From NCBI RefSeq assembly GCF_023006505.1, contig NZ_JALBGV010000010.1, forward strand, positions 61,512 through 125,511: a DNA stretch of 64,000 bases, written 5' to 3'. The notes under the pieces are model-generated. The model saw nothing but the letters and a program-made list of their open reading frames with translations, was not told the DNA's origin and ran no database searches. The first letter of the stretch is position 1, and every line of letters starts with the position of its first letter. This DNA is from Neorhizobium sp. SHOUNA12A. GTDB taxonomy: Bacteria; Pseudomonadota; Alphaproteobacteria; Rhizobiales; Rhizobiaceae. Shown one piece after another: positions 24,375 through 34,739 of the stretch. The translations under genes were made by a program, and so were the position numbers.

Positions 24375-26201
24375 ATGTGCGGAATTGTCGGGATCGTCGG
24401 AAATTCGCCGGTGGCGGCGCGTCTCGTCGATGCGTTGCGAAGGCTCGAATACCGCGGTTATGATTCCGCCGGCGTGGCGACCGTCCACGAGGGCCGGATG
24501 GACCGCCGCCGCGCCGAGGGAAAACTCTTCAATCTCGAAAAGAAGCTCGACGCCGAGCCGCTGCCCGGCACGATCGGCATCGCCCATACCCGCTGGGCAA
24601 CCCACGGCGTCCCGAACGAAACCAACGCCCATCCGCATTTCGTCGATGGCGTCGCCGTCGTCCATAACGGCATCATCGAGAACTTTTCCGAGCTGAAGGA
24701 CGAACTGCTGGCCGAAGGCGCCGTCTTCGAAAGCCAGACCGATACGGAAGTCGTCGCACATCTGCTCGCAAAATACACCCGCCAGGGCCTCGACCATCGC
24801 GCCGCGATGCTGGCGACGCTGAACCGGGTTTCCGGCGCCTATGCGCTGGTGGTGATGTTCGAGGACGACCCGGGCACGATCATGGCCGCCCGTTTCGGAC
24901 CGCCTCTCGCGATCGGCCACGGCCGCGGCGAGATGTTTTTGGGGTCCGATGCCATCGCGCTGTCTCCGTTTACCAACGAGATCACCTATCTGGTCGACGG
25001 CGACTGCGCCGTCATGACCCATAAGGGCGCCGAGATCATCGATTACGATGGCAAGCCGGTGACCCGGCAGAGCCAGATTTCCCAGGCATCGGCCTTCATG
25101 GTCGACAAGGGCAATCACCGCCATTTCATGGAGAAGGAAATCTACGAGCAGCCGGAAATTATCTCCCATGCGCTCAGCCATTATATCGATTTCGCGACCC
25201 ATACGGTGAAGGCGAACGATACGGCGATCGATTTCGGCAAGGTTTCCGGCCTGGCGATCGCCGCCTGCGGCACGGCCTATCTGTCCGGCCTGATCGGCAA
25301 ATACTGGTTCGAGCGTTATGCGCGTCTGCCGGTCGAAATCGACGTCGCCTCCGAATTCCGCTACCGCGAACTGCCACTGTCGCCCTCCCAGGCGGCACTG
25401 TTCATTTCCCAATCGGGCGAAACAGCCGATACTCTGGCCTCGCTGCGTTATTGCAAGGACAACGGCCTCAAGATCGGCGCGGTCGTCAACGTCAAGGAAT
25501 CGACCATCGCCCGCGAATCGGATGCGATCTTCCCGATCCTCGCCGGCCCGGAGATCGGTGTCGCCTCCACCAAGGCCTTTACCTGCCAGCTTGCGGTTCT
25601 TGCTGCGCTCGCGATCGGTGCCGGCCGCGCCCGCGGCACGGTGACGGCGGGCGATGAGAAGGCGATGGTGAAACACCTCGCCGAAATGCCGCGGATCATG
25701 AGCCGGGTACTGAACGACATCCAGCCGCAGATCGAGGCGCTGTCGCGCGAGCTGTCGCGGTTCAAGGATGTCCTTTACCTCGGCCGAGGCACCAGTTTTC
25801 CGCTTGCCATGGAAGGTGCGCTGAAGCTCAAGGAAATCTCCTATATCCACGCCGAAGGTTATGCCGCCGGCGAGCTGAAACATGGGCCGATCGCGCTGAT
25901 CGACGAACATATGCCGGTAATCGTCATCGCGCCGCATGACCGTTTCTTCGAAAAGACCGTTTCCAACATGCAGGAAGTGGCGGCGCGCGGCGGCAAGATC
26001 ATCTTCATCACCGACGAAAAGGGGGCGGCGGCTTCCAAGCTGCCGACCATGGCGACGATAGCATTGCCGAATGTCGACGAGATCATCGCCCCGATGATTT
26101 TCTCGCTGCCGATCCAGCTGCTTGCCTATCATACGGCTGTCTTCATGGGCACCGATGTCGACCAGCCGCGCAACCTGGCAAAATCCGTCACGGTGGAGTG
26201 A
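24375..26201 (+). CDS. glmS: Glutamine--fructose-6-phosphate aminotransferase (isomerizing)
   Basis: Forms glucosamine-6-phosphate, the entry step to UDP-GlcNAc. The start at 24375 leaves Cys2, the glutaminase nucleophile, in MCGIVGIVG. The frame is open upstream, but only this start exposes the cysteine. The class II amidotransferase domain (to about residue 220) includes HTRWATHG and HNGIIENF. Two SIS sugar-isomerase domains follow, with SQSGETADT and the C-terminal DQPRNLAKSVTVE. Length is 608 residues, as usual. Partner of glmU. Confidence 0.97.
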   Translation: MCGIVGIVGNSPVAARLVDALRRLEYRGYDSAGVATVHEGRMDRRRAEGKLFNLEKKLDAEPLPGTIGIAHTRWATHGVPNETNAHPHFVDGVAVVHNGIIENFSELKDELLAEGAVFESQTDTEVVAHLLAKYTRQGLDHRAAMLATLNRVSGAYALVVMFEDDPGTIMAARFGPPLAIGHGRGEMFLGSDAIALSPFTNEITYLVDGDCAVMTHKGAEIIDYDGKPVTRQSQISQASAFMVDKGNHRHFMEKEIYEQPEIISHALSHYIDFATHTVKANDTAIDFGKVSGLAIAACGTAYLSGLIGKYWFERYARLPVEIDVASEFRYRELPLSPSQAALFISQSGETADTLASLRYCKDNGLKIGAVVNVKESTIARESDAIFPILAGPEIGVASTKAFTCQLAVLAALAIGAGRARGTVTAGDEKAMVKHLAEMPRIMSRVLNDIQPQIEALSRELSRFKDVLYLGRGTSFPLAMEGALKLKEISYIHAEGYAAGELKHGPIALIDEHMPVIVIAPHDRFFEKTVSNMQEVAARGGKIIFITDEKGAAASKLPTMATIALPNVDEIIAPMIFSLPIQLLAYHTAVFMGTDVDQPRNLAKSVTVE

Positions 26202-26293
26202 TATCCACCGGCTTTTCCTTGCATCGCAACATCGCATCCGGCATTGTCGCAACAGATGATTGCGGCGATGCTCAGGGTATGCAGGAAAATCGG

Positions 26294-26977
26294 ATGAGCG
26301 ACAGTCCAGAGCGAATATCGCTGGCCGGCCGTCTCAGGAACAACTTCCTAACCGGCCTGATCATCTGCGCGCCGCTTGCCATCACCATCTGGCTCACCTT
26401 CACCTTTATCGACTGGGCCGATAGCTGGGTTACGCCCTACATTCCGCGGCGCTACGATCCGCAATATTATTTCAACATCACCATTCCTGGCACCGGTCTG
26501 CTGATCGCCGTGGTGCTCATCACCATTATCGGCTTTCTCGGCAAGAACCTGATCGGTCGCTCGATCGTCAAGTTCGGCGAATCGATCCTGCACCGGATGC
26601 CGCTGATCCGCAGCATTTATAAGAGCATCAAACAGATCTTTGAGACGGTGCTGAAGGAACAGTCGACCTCCTTCAAGAAATGCGGACTGATCGAGTTTCC
26701 GAGCCCCGGCATGTGGGCGCTGGTCTTCATCTCCGGTGACGCGCAGGGGGAGATCGCGGCAAAGCTCAATGCGGACGGAGAGGAAATGGTCGGTGTCTTC
26801 CTGCCGCCGACCCCGGTTCCGACCGCCGGCTTCCTGATGTTCGTGCCGAAAAGCAAGATCATCATGCTCGACATGACGCCGGAAGAGGGTGCCAAGCTGC
26901 TGATATCGGGTGGCCTCATCGCGCCGGACTACAAGCCCATCCCCGGCCTGCCGACCGCCGTCCTGCCGGCGCCATAA
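26294..26977 (+). CDS. DUF502 family membrane protein
   Basis: 227 residues. The ATG at 26294 has AGGAAAATCGG before it; another ATG lies 15 bp upstream in frame. Two hydrophobic helices occupy about residues 15-40 and 62-82 (TGLIICAPLAITIWLTFTFI, then GTGLLIAVVLITIIGFLGKN). A cytosolic region follows with HRMPLIRSIYKSIKQIFETV and PTPVPTAGFLMFVP, both family markers. Function of DUF502 proteins is not established. It lies after glmS in the same direction with a 92-bp gap. Confidence 0.88.
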   Translation: MSDSPERISLAGRLRNNFLTGLIICAPLAITIWLTFTFIDWADSWVTPYIPRRYDPQYYFNITIPGTGLLIAVVLITIIGFLGKNLIGRSIVKFGESILHRMPLIRSIYKSIKQIFETVLKEQSTSFKKCGLIEFPSPGMWALVFISGDAQGEIAAKLNADGEEMVGVFLPPTPVPTAGFLMFVPKSKIIMLDMTPEEGAKLLISGGLIAPDYKPIPGLPTAVLPAP

Positions 26978-27112
26978 GCGCCCGTGCGGGGCGTCACGTC
27001 AGTGTCACCGCAGCCGCCTAAGAAGAAGCAGGGAGCGCGCGTCGCAACGTTCATTCGACGCGCAACGGCGGGAAGCCGCTGGCCCTTCTAGGCTTGAACA
27101 AGGAACCATTCC

Positions 27113-28597
27113 ATGGGTTATGCGCGTAAGGCCGCACTGCTTGCGGCCACAATGATTGCTTCGTCTTTGATTTCGAACTCGGTCCTGCTGGCCGAGACGA
27201 GTGCTACGGGCGCCGGCATCACCATCGTCAACAAGGGCCTCGTCGCCGTCGGCCGCATTCCGGCCAGCCAGCGTGACAAGTTCGGCGAAACCTTCGGTTC
27301 CGGTTCCGGCATGGCGATCGACCCGACCAACTGGAAGAAGGATGCCGACGGCTATGACGGTTCGCTCTGGTTGCTGCCCGATCGCGGCTACAATGTTGAC
27401 GGCACGACCGATTACAGTTCGCGTATCAACAAGATCGAGATCCGGCTGGCGCCGGCCGCCGCCGGCCAGGCCCTGTCCCCGGACAAGCAGCAGGCTGGCG
27501 TTCAGGCAAAGCTCGCGGAGACCATGCTGCTGACCGACGACGCCGGCAAGAACATGACCGGTCTCGATCCGGAATCGGGCGTTCGCGCCGCTGCGGCTAA
27601 AATGCCGGCCATGCCGCAGGCCTCGACCGGCAAGGTCTCTCTCGATTCCGAGGCCGTCATCCGCCTGGCGGACGGTTCGCTTTTGATCAGCGACGAATAC
27701 GGCCCCTATATCTATCACTTTTCCATTGATGGTAAGCTGATCTCCGCTACTCAGCCGCCGAAGGCCCTGCTGCCGATGCGCAAGGGCCGGTTGGACTTCT
27801 CTTCCAACAATCCCGGCCCTGGCGGCAAGGTACCGGATCCGAAGGATCCGGAAAGTGGTCGCCAGAACAACCAGGGCCTCGAAGGCATGGCGATGACCCC
27901 GGATGGCAAGTTCGTGATCGCTCTGCTGCAGTCCGCGCCCATTCAGGATGGCGGCGACTCCAGCTCGACGCGCATGAATACCCGCGCCTTGGTCTATGAC
28001 GCTTCCGACATCGACAACCTCAAGCTCGCGCATGAATATGTCGTGCCGCTGCCGACCTTCGACAACAAGGGCAAGGTTGCCGTTGCCGCCGAGAGCGAAA
28101 TCCTGGCGCTGTCCGACAAGGCCTTCCTGGTTCTGGCGCGCGACAGTAACAACGGCCAGGGCGTGAAGGGCGACACGTCGGACTACCGCAAGATCAGCCT
28201 GGTCGATCTTACCAGTGCAACCGATATTGCCGGCACCGATTTCGACGGTCTCAAGCCGGTCGCTCCGAAGGGCAAGCTCGACGACTCGGTGAAACCTGCG
28301 ATCCTGACGTCGTTCATCGACATCAACGACGCCCAGGAACTTGCCCGCTTCGGCCTGCATAACGGCGCGCCGAATGACAGGAACAATCTTTCGGAAAAAT
28401 GGGAAGCCATGTCGATCGCAAGCGTGCTCGATGCTTCGGCTCCGGACGACTTCTTCCTGTTTGTCGCCAACGACAACGACTTCCTGACTCAGGACGGTTT
28501 CCAGGTCGGCAATGCCTATAAGGCGGCCGGTGGCGCGGATGTCGACACCATGTTCCAGGTTTTTCGCGTCACGCTTCCGGGCGTTGCCAAGAAGTAA
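27113..28597 (+). CDS. Exported phytase-like (esterase-like activity) protein
   Basis: Sec signal peptide at residues 1 to about 28. The mature part shows the phytase-like beta-propeller domain of bacterial proteins annotated as esterase-like activity of phytase family: GSGSGMAIDPTNW, then GSLWLLPDRGYNVDG near the N terminus, and EGMAMTPDGKFVIALLQSA with AESEILALSDKAFLVLARD later. A periplasmic hydrolase acting on phosphate esters is the usual inference, but it is not proven for this family. 494 residues, monocistronic. Confidence 0.85.
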   Translation: MGYARKAALLAATMIASSLISNSVLLAETSATGAGITIVNKGLVAVGRIPASQRDKFGETFGSGSGMAIDPTNWKKDADGYDGSLWLLPDRGYNVDGTTDYSSRINKIEIRLAPAAAGQALSPDKQQAGVQAKLAETMLLTDDAGKNMTGLDPESGVRAAAAKMPAMPQASTGKVSLDSEAVIRLADGSLLISDEYGPYIYHFSIDGKLISATQPPKALLPMRKGRLDFSSNNPGPGGKVPDPKDPESGRQNNQGLEGMAMTPDGKFVIALLQSAPIQDGGDSSSTRMNTRALVYDASDIDNLKLAHEYVVPLPTFDNKGKVAVAAESEILALSDKAFLVLARDSNNGQGVKGDTSDYRKISLVDLTSATDIAGTDFDGLKPVAPKGKLDDSVKPAILTSFIDINDAQELARFGLHNGAPNDRNNLSEKWEAMSIASVLDASAPDDFFLFVANDNDFLTQDGFQVGNAYKAAGGADVDTMFQVFRVTLPGVAKK

Positions 28598-28612
28598 GGT
28601 CCCTAACGCAAG

Positions 28613-28639
28613 CCTTCTCCCCGACGGTCGGGGGGAAGG
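28613..28639. repeat. Rhizobial-type intergenic palindrome
   Basis: CCTTCTCCCCGA and TCGGGGGGAAGG form a 12-bp stem with one G-T pair and a CGG loop. This resembles the abundant CCTTCTCCCC..GGGGAGAAGG palindromes of Rhizobiaceae intergenic mosaic elements. It lies between convergent genes and may also help to terminate transcription. Confidence 0.55.
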
Positions 28640-28695
28640 CCGAAGATCAACGTCAGATGATCTTGACCATCGTACACCCCCCGCCGACGGCCGCA

Positions 28696-30801
28696 TCACC
28701 CGGCTCTCAGGAACCGGATCGCCTCGTCGCGGCGGTGCAGATAAAGCAGCACGCGCATGTTCTGGCCCCGCTCGCTGGTGAGTTCCGGATCCCGCTCCAG
28801 CAGATAGGCCGCATCCTTGCGGGCGATCTCCAGCAGGTCCGCATGCGCTTCCAGGCTGGCAATCCGAAAACCGGGCGTGCCTGACTGCCGGGTGCCGAGC
28901 AGTTCTCCTTCGCCGCGCAGCTTCAGATCCTCTTCGGCGATCAAAAAACCGTCTTCGCTGTCGCGCAGGATCGATAGCCGCGCCCGCCCGGTTTCGCTGA
29001 GCGGTCCCTTGTAGAGCAGGATGCAGGTCGAAGCCTCGTCGCCGCGCCCGACACGGCCGCGCAACTGGTGCAACTGGGCAAGCCCGAACCGCTCGGCATG
29101 TTCGATGACCATGATCGTCGCGTCCGGCACGTCGACGCCCACTTCGACGACGGTGGTCGCGACCAGCAACCGGATTTCGCCACTCTTGAAGGCGCCCATC
29201 ACCGCATCCTTCTCAGGCCCGCTCATCCGCCCGTGGATCAATCCGACATCGCGGCCCAATTCCCTGGCGAGAACCGCATGACGCTCCTCCGCCGACATCA
29301 GGTCGGAAGCATCCGATTCCTCGACGAGCGGGCAAATCCAATAGGCTTTTTTCCCTTCGCCGATCGCGCCCGTGAGCCGAGCGACGATGTCGCCGATCCG
29401 CTCGGTGGGAATGGTGACCGTCTGGATCGGCTTGCGGCCGGCCGGTTTTTCGGTGAGCTTCGAGACGTCCATATCCCCGAACGCGGCGAGCACCAGCGTG
29501 CGCGGAATGGGTGTCGCGGTCATTACCAGCATATGCGGTGAAATTCCCTTGGCCGTCAGCCGAAGGCGCTGATGCACGCCGAACCGGTGCTGTTCGTCCA
29601 CCACGGCGAGCATCAGATTGTGATAGTTGATCGCATCCTGGAAGAGCGCGTGGGTGCCGACGATGATCTGCGCTTCGCCTGACGCAATCCGCTCGATGAT
29701 CTGGTCGCGCTCGCGTCCCTTGGTGCGGCCGGTCAGCACCTCGACCGCGACGCCTGCAGCACCCGCGAGCTTGGAGATCGTCGAATAATGCTGGCGGGCG
29801 AGAATTTCGGTCGGCGCCATCAGCACCGCCTGGCCACCAGCCTCGACGGCCGCCGACATGGCGAGCAGCGCCACCAGTGTCTTGCCGGCGCCGACATCGC
29901 CCTGCAGCAGCCGCAGCATGCGGTCTTCGCCGGCCATGTCCTTGATGACATCTGCGACAGCCGACTTCTGGCTGGGTGTCAGCGAGAATGGGAGGTTTGC
30001 GATGATTTTTGCGGCGAGATCGCCCTCCACGCGGATCGGCTGGCCCGGGACCTTGCGCACTCGCTGGCGCACCAGCGACAGGGACACCTGGCCGGCGAGG
30101 AACTCGTCATAGGCGAGCCGGCGGCGGGCAGGGGCCTGTGGATCGATATCCGCTGCGTCGCGCGGATCGTGCAGTCCGCGAAAGGCCTCTGCCACGGACG
30201 GGAAGCCCTGACGTAACGTCAGCTCCCCGTCTGCCCATTCCGCCAGCTCCGGCAGCCGAGCTACGGCACCGTCCACGGCCTTGCGCAGAACCTTGGGCGT
30301 TAGGCCGGCCGTCATTGGGTATACCGGTTCCACCAGCGCCAGGCTTTCCGCTTCGGAGGATTTGACGATGAAATCCGGGTGCACCATCGAGGGGCGGCCG
30401 TTGAACCAGTCCACCTTGCCGCTGACCATCACCATCTCGTCGATCGGCAGCGACTTTTCCAGCCAGTTGCCTTTGGCGCGGAAGAAGGTCAGCGCCAGTT
30501 CCCCGGTATCGTCGTGCAGGAAGACGCGATAGGGCATATTGGACTTGCCGGGCGGTGGCGGCTGATGCCGGTCGACCCGGCCTTCGATGGTGACGATCGC
30601 CCCTTGCGGCGCAAGTGCGATGCCCGGCCGGTTGCGCCGGTCGATCAGCGAGGAGGGGGCATGGAAAAGCAGGTCCACGACACGACAATCGTCAGGGTCC
30701 TCACGGCCGGTGACGCGGGCGATCAGTTCGGCAAGCTTCGGCCCGACACCGGCAAGCGAGGCGACGGGCGAGAACAGCGGATCGAGTATGGCGGGACGCA
30801 T
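28696..30801 (-). CDS. recG: ATP-dependent DNA helicase RecG
   Basis: Remodels stalled replication forks and Holliday junctions. The ATG at 30801 gives 701 residues, the usual rhizobial length; a start 30 bp upstream has no better ribosome site. The N-terminal wedge domain (OB fold, around residues 55-150) precedes the helicase. The motor has motif I GDVGAGKTLVALLAM, DEQHRFG (a DExH box), TATPIPRT and the RecG-type [10 protein letters not shown]. It is divergent from sdhE, with about 90 bp between. Confidence 0.97.
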   Translation of the reverse strand: MRPAILDPLFSPVASLAGVGPKLAELIARVTGREDPDDCRVVDLLFHAPSSLIDRRNRPGIALAPQGAIVTIEGRVDRHQPPPPGKSNMPYRVFLHDDTGELALTFFRAKGNWLEKSLPIDEMVMVSGKVDWFNGRPSMVHPDFIVKSSEAESLALVEPVYPMTAGLTPKVLRKAVDGAVARLPELAEWADGELTLRQGFPSVAEAFRGLHDPRDAADIDPQAPARRRLAYDEFLAGQVSLSLVRQRVRKVPGQPIRVEGDLAAKIIANLPFSLTPSQKSAVADVIKDMAGEDRMLRLLQGDVGAGKTLVALLAMSAAVEAGGQAVLMAPTEILARQHYSTISKLAGAAGVAVEVLTGRTKGRERDQIIERIASGEAQIIVGTHALFQDAINYHNLMLAVVDEQHRFGVHQRLRLTAKGISPHMLVMTATPIPRTLVLAAFGDMDVSKLTEKPAGRKPIQTVTIPTERIGDIVARLTGAIGEGKKAYWICPLVEESDASDLMSAEERHAVLARELGRDVGLIHGRMSGPEKDAVMGAFKSGEIRLLVATTVVEVGVDVPDATIMVIEHAERFGLAQLHQLRGRVGRGDEASTCILLYKGPLSETGRARLSILRDSEDGFLIAEEDLKLRGEGELLGTRQSGTPGFRIASLEAHADLLEIARKDAAYLLERDPELTSERGQNMRVLLYLHRRDEAIRFLRAG

Positions 30802-30891
30802 GGCGCGCAAAATGCGATGGATTTTGCCCATTTGGCAAGGTGACGAGGGCGGAAAAGCGTCCTATATGAACGGCAAAACAAGGACACGGCC

Positions 30892-31221
30892 ATGACAGGA
30901 CTATCCCGCACCAGCGCGGATCTCGACCCGCGCCGCCGGCGCATCCTCTACCGCTGCTGGCACCGCGGCATAAGGGAAATGGACCTGGTTCTGGGCAGCT
31001 TCGCGGAAGCCGAGATCGCCAATCTTGGGGATGCGGAACTCGACGAGTTCGAGGCGATCATGGGCGAGGACGACCACGACCTGCATGCCTGGATCACCGG
31101 GGCTCAAGTCCTGCCCGAGCATAGGAAGACGCCGCTTTTCGCGCGTGTCGCTGCCTATAACCCGGATTTCGATCCCGTCACCAAAGCCTCCCTGGAAGCA
31201 AGGCTCGGAAACAAGATATGA
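30892..31221 (+). CDS. sdhE: FAD assembly factor SdhE (succinate dehydrogenase assembly)
   Basis: Small chaperone (109 residues) that helps attach FAD to succinate dehydrogenase. The diagnostic motif RGIREMDLVLG (RGxxEMD) lies at residues ~25-35, and the rest is the five-helix SdhE/YgfY fold with conserved acidic residues. Its stop overlaps the start of mfd (ATGA), so the two are translationally coupled. Confidence 0.93.
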   Translation: MTGLSRTSADLDPRRRRILYRCWHRGIREMDLVLGSFAEAEIANLGDAELDEFEAIMGEDDHDLHAWITGAQVLPEHRKTPLFARVAAYNPDFDPVTKASLEARLGNKI

Positions 31222-34200
31222 ATTCTGGCCCAATGATTCCCGGCTTCGACGCGAAGAAGATCGCCGCGGCGCAGACCCCGCTGACCATAGGCAACGTGCC
31301 GCCGGGGATGGAGCCGCTGATCCTTGCCGAGCTCGCTCGCGCCGGCCAGGCGGTCGCCTATGTCCTGTCGGACGGCCAGCGCATGTTCGATCTGGAACAG
31401 ATGCTGTCCTTCGTGGCGCCGGAAATCCCGGTCCTGACGCTGCCCGCCTGGGACTGTCTTCCCTATGACCGCGTCTCGCCGAGCGCCGACGTTTCGGCTC
31501 GCCGACTGGCAGCCCTGTCCGGCCTGATCTCTCATGCCAGGAAGCCGCATGCAGCGATCGTGCTCGTCACCGTCAATGCAATGCTGCAGAAAATCGCTCC
31601 CGCCGAGATCATCGAAAGCCTCGCCTTCTCCGCCAAGCCGGGCAACCAGATCCGCATGGACGATATCGCGGCGCGGCTGGAGCGCAACGGCTTCGAGCGG
31701 GTCGCGACGGTCCGCGAAGTCGGCGAATTCGCCGTGCGCGGCGGCATTCTCGATGTCTTCGTGCCGGGCACGGAAGAGCCGGTGCGCCTCGATTTCTTCG
31801 GCGATACCCTGGAATCGATCCGCTCGTTCGATCCCGCCAGCCAGCGCACCACCGGCCAGGCGCGCGCCCTCGATCTCAATCCGATGAGCGAGGTGACGCT
31901 GACGCCGGACACCATCAGCCGTTTCCGGAAAAATTACCTCTCGCTCTTTGGTGCCGCGACCCGCGATGATTCGCTCTATCAGGCAGTCTCCGAAGGCCGG
32001 CGCTACCCCGGCATGGAACACTGGCTGCCGCTGTTCTACGACGGTCTCGAAACCGCCTTTGATTACTTCAAGGGTTTCCGGATCGTCACAGACCACACGG
32101 CTCGCGAGGCGGCCGCCGAGCGTTCGAAACTGGTGCTCGACTATTACGAGGCACGGCGCGACAGCGGCACCCAGGGCAAGGGTGCGGCCGCCCAGGCGGC
32201 GCCCTACAAGCCGGTTTCGCCGGGTCAGCTTTATCTCGAAAGCAAGGCATTCGCCGCAGCGCTGGACGCCGTCAACGCGGTGCGCCTGACGCCGTTCAAC
32301 GAGATGGATGCAGAAGGTCGCCGAGTGGTGACTTTGGATGCGCATGCCGGCCCGCGCTGGGCGAAAAACCAGACTGAGGAAAAGGACCGCGACGAACGCG
32401 TCAACGTCTTCGACCTTGTCGTCAAGCATATCGCCGACAAGCGCGCCGAGGGCGCCAAGGTTCTTGTCACCGGCTGGTCCGCCGGCTCGCTCGACCGGCT
32501 GCTGCAGGTGCTCGACGAACGCGGGCTGAAGCGTATCAACCAGATCGACAAGCTTGCCGATCTCGACAAGCTGGAAAAAGGCGAAGCGGCTTCTGCGGTC
32601 CTCAGCCTCGAAGCCGGTTTCGAGACGGGCAATATCGTCGTCATCGGCGAGCAGGACATTCTCGGCGACCGCATGGTCCGCCGCGGCAAGCGCCGCAAGC
32701 GCGGCGCCAATTTCCTGACAGAAGTTGCTGGCCTCGACGAAGGTTCTCTGGTCGTCCATGCCGAGCATGGCATCGGCAAATTCGTCGGCCTGGTGACGAT
32801 CGAGGCCGCCGGCGCCCCGCGCGCCTGCCTCGAACTCCACTATGCCGACCAGGCAAAGCTCTTCCTGCCGGTCGAAAATATCGATCTCCTGTCGCGCTAT
32901 GGCTCGGATGCGGCAGAAGCCCAACTCGACAGGCTTGGCGGCGGCGCCTGGCAGGCTCGCAAGGCCAAGCTCAAGAAACGCCTGCTCGATATGGCGGACG
33001 CGCTGATCCGCATCGCCGCCACCCGCATCACCCGCCGCGCGCCGGTTCTGACCACGCCGGAAGGGCTCTACGACGAATTCGCCGCCCGTTTCCCTTATGA
33101 CGAGACCGAAGACCAGGCGAATGCCATCGATTCCGTGCGCGACGATCTCAGCGCCGGCCGGCCGATGGACCGTCTCGTCTGCGGCGACGTCGGTTTTGGC
33201 AAGACGGAAGTGGCGCTGCGCGCTGCCTTCTTCGCGGCAATGAACGGAGCGCAGGTCGCGGTCGTCGTGCCAACCACGCTTCTCTCCCGCCAGCATTTCA
33301 AGACGTTTCGCGAACGTTTCCGCGGTCTGCCGATCAAGGTCGAGCAGGCCTCGCGGCTGGTGCCTGCCAAGGAACTGGCCCAGACCAAGAAGGACATTGC
33401 CGACGGCAAGGTCGATATCGTCGTCGGCACCCACGCGCTGCTCGGCGCCGGCATTCAGTTCGCCAATCTCGGTCTGCTGATCATCGACGAGGAGCAGCAT
33501 TTCGGCGTCAAGCACAAGGAGCGGCTGAAGGAACTGAAGAGCGACGTGCATGTCCTGACGCTCTCGGCAACGCCGATCCCGCGCACGCTTCAACTTGCCA
33601 TGACCGGCGTTCGCGAGCTGTCGCTGATCACCACGCCGCCGGTCGACCGCATGGCGGTCCGCACCTTCATTTCACCCTTCGATCCGCTGGTTATCCGCGA
33701 GACGCTCATGCGCGAGCATTATCGCGGCGGCCAGAGTTTTTACGTCTGCCCGCGGCTTGCAGACCTGCCGGAAATCCAGGCTTTCCTCCAGTCCGACGTG
33801 CCGGAATTGAAGGTCGCGGTTGCGCATGGCCAGATGGCGGCGGGCGAACTCGAAGACATCATGAATGCGTTCTACGACGGTAAATACGATGTGCTTCTGT
33901 CGACCACGATCGTCGAATCCGGCCTCGACGTGCCGACCGCCAATACGCTGATCGTCCATCGCGCCGACATGTTCGGCCTGGCGCAGCTCTACCAGCTTCG
34001 CGGCCGCGTCGGTCGTTCCAAGGTGCGCGCCTTCGCGCTGTTCACCCTGCCGGTCAACAAGACGCTGACGCAGATGGCCGAGCGCCGCCTCAAGGTGCTG
34101 CAATCGCTCGACACGCTCGGTGCCGGTTTCCAGCTCGCCAGCCACGACCTCGACATCCGCGGCGCCGGCAATCTGCTCGGCGAAGAACAGTCCGGCCATA

Positions 34201-34739
34201 TCAAGGAGGTCGGTTTCGAGCTCTACCAGCAGATGCTGGAGGAAGCGGTCGCAGAAGTGAAGGGCGACGACGAGATCACCGATACCGGCTGGTCGCCGCA
34301 GATCTCCGTCGGCATCACCGTGATGATCCCCGAAACCTACGTTCCCGACCTGCATCTGCGCATGGGCCTCTACCGCCGTCTCGGCGAAGTCACGGACCTG
34401 TCGGAGATCGATGGTTTTGGCGCGGAAATGGTCGACCGTTTCGGCCCGATGCCGGTCGAGGTGCAGAACCTGTTGAAGGTCGTCTACATCAAGTCGCTCT
34501 GCCGCAAGGCGAATGTCGAGAAGCTCGACGCCGGCCCGAAGGGCATTGTCGTCACCTTCCGCGACAAACAGTTCCCGAACCCGGCCAATCTGGTCGGTTA
34601 TATCGCCAAGCAGGGGACGCTCGCCAAGATTCGCCCGGACCACAGCGTTTTCCTCACCCGCGACCTGCCGTCCCCCGAAAAGCGGCTGACGGCCGCCGCG
34701 CAGGTGATGACCCAGTTCGCCGAACTGGCAAAATCGTGA
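31218..34739 (+). CDS. mfd: Transcription-repair coupling factor
   Basis: DNA translocase that releases RNA polymerase stalled at lesions and recruits the UvrAB excision complex. 1173 residues. There is an N-terminal UvrB-like region (domain 1-2), a CarD-like RNA polymerase-interacting domain (about residues 500-580, around [14 protein letters not shown]), and a RecG-like motor with [35 protein letters not shown] and [15 protein letters not shown]. The C-terminal TRCF domain follows. It starts inside the sdhE stop and ends directly against the stop of the convergent EamA gene. Confidence 0.97.
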   Translation: MNSGPMIPGFDAKKIAAAQTPLTIGNVPPGMEPLILAELARAGQAVAYVLSDGQRMFDLEQMLSFVAPEIPVLTLPAWDCLPYDRVSPSADVSARRLAALSGLISHARKPHAAIVLVTVNAMLQKIAPAEIIESLAFSAKPGNQIRMDDIAARLERNGFERVATVREVGEFAVRGGILDVFVPGTEEPVRLDFFGDTLESIRSFDPASQRTTGQARALDLNPMSEVTLTPDTISRFRKNYLSLFGAATRDDSLYQAVSEGRRYPGMEHWLPLFYDGLETAFDYFKGFRIVTDHTAREAAAERSKLVLDYYEARRDSGTQGKGAAAQAAPYKPVSPGQLYLESKAFAAALDAVNAVRLTPFNEMDAEGRRVVTLDAHAGPRWAKNQTEEKDRDERVNVFDLVVKHIADKRAEGAKVLVTGWSAGSLDRLLQVLDERGLKRINQIDKLADLDKLEKGEAASAVLSLEAGFETGNIVVIGEQDILGDRMVRRGKRRKRGANFLTEVAGLDEGSLVVHAEHGIGKFVGLVTIEAAGAPRACLELHYADQAKLFLPVENIDLLSRYGSDAAEAQLDRLGGGAWQARKAKLKKRLLDMADALIRIAATRITRRAPVLTTPEGLYDEFAARFPYDETEDQANAIDSVRDDLSAGRPMDRLVCGDVGFGKTEVALRAAFFAAMNGAQVAVVVPTTLLSRQHFKTFRERFRGLPIKVEQASRLVPAKELAQTKKDIADGKVDIVVGTHALLGAGIQFANLGLLIIDEEQHFGVKHKERLKELKSDVHVLTLSATPIPRTLQLAMTGVRELSLITTPPVDRMAVRTFISPFDPLVIRETLMREHYRGGQSFYVCPRLADLPEIQAFLQSDVPELKVAVAHGQMAAGELEDIMNAFYDGKYDVLLSTTIVESGLDVPTANTLIVHRADMFGLAQLYQLRGRVGRSKVRAFALFTLPVNKTLTQMAERRLKVLQSLDTLGAGFQLASHDLDIRGAGNLLGEEQSGHIKEVGFELYQQMLEEAVAEVKGDDEITDTGWSPQISVGITVMIPETYVPDLHLRMGLYRRLGEVTDLSEIDGFGAEMVDRFGPMPVEVQNLLKVVYIKSLCRKANVEKLDAGPKGIVVTFRDKQFPNPANLVGYIAKQGTLAKIRPDHSVFLTRDLPSPEKRLTAAAQVMTQFAELAKS

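Noticed and set aside
24333..26252. A 639-codon minus-strand ORF inside glmS
   Set aside because: Antisense shadow; glmS is unambiguous on the other strand.
31155..33593. An 812-codon minus-strand ORF inside mfd
   Set aside because: Lies wholly antisense to mfd, which has all its motifs; composition is typical of a GC shadow.
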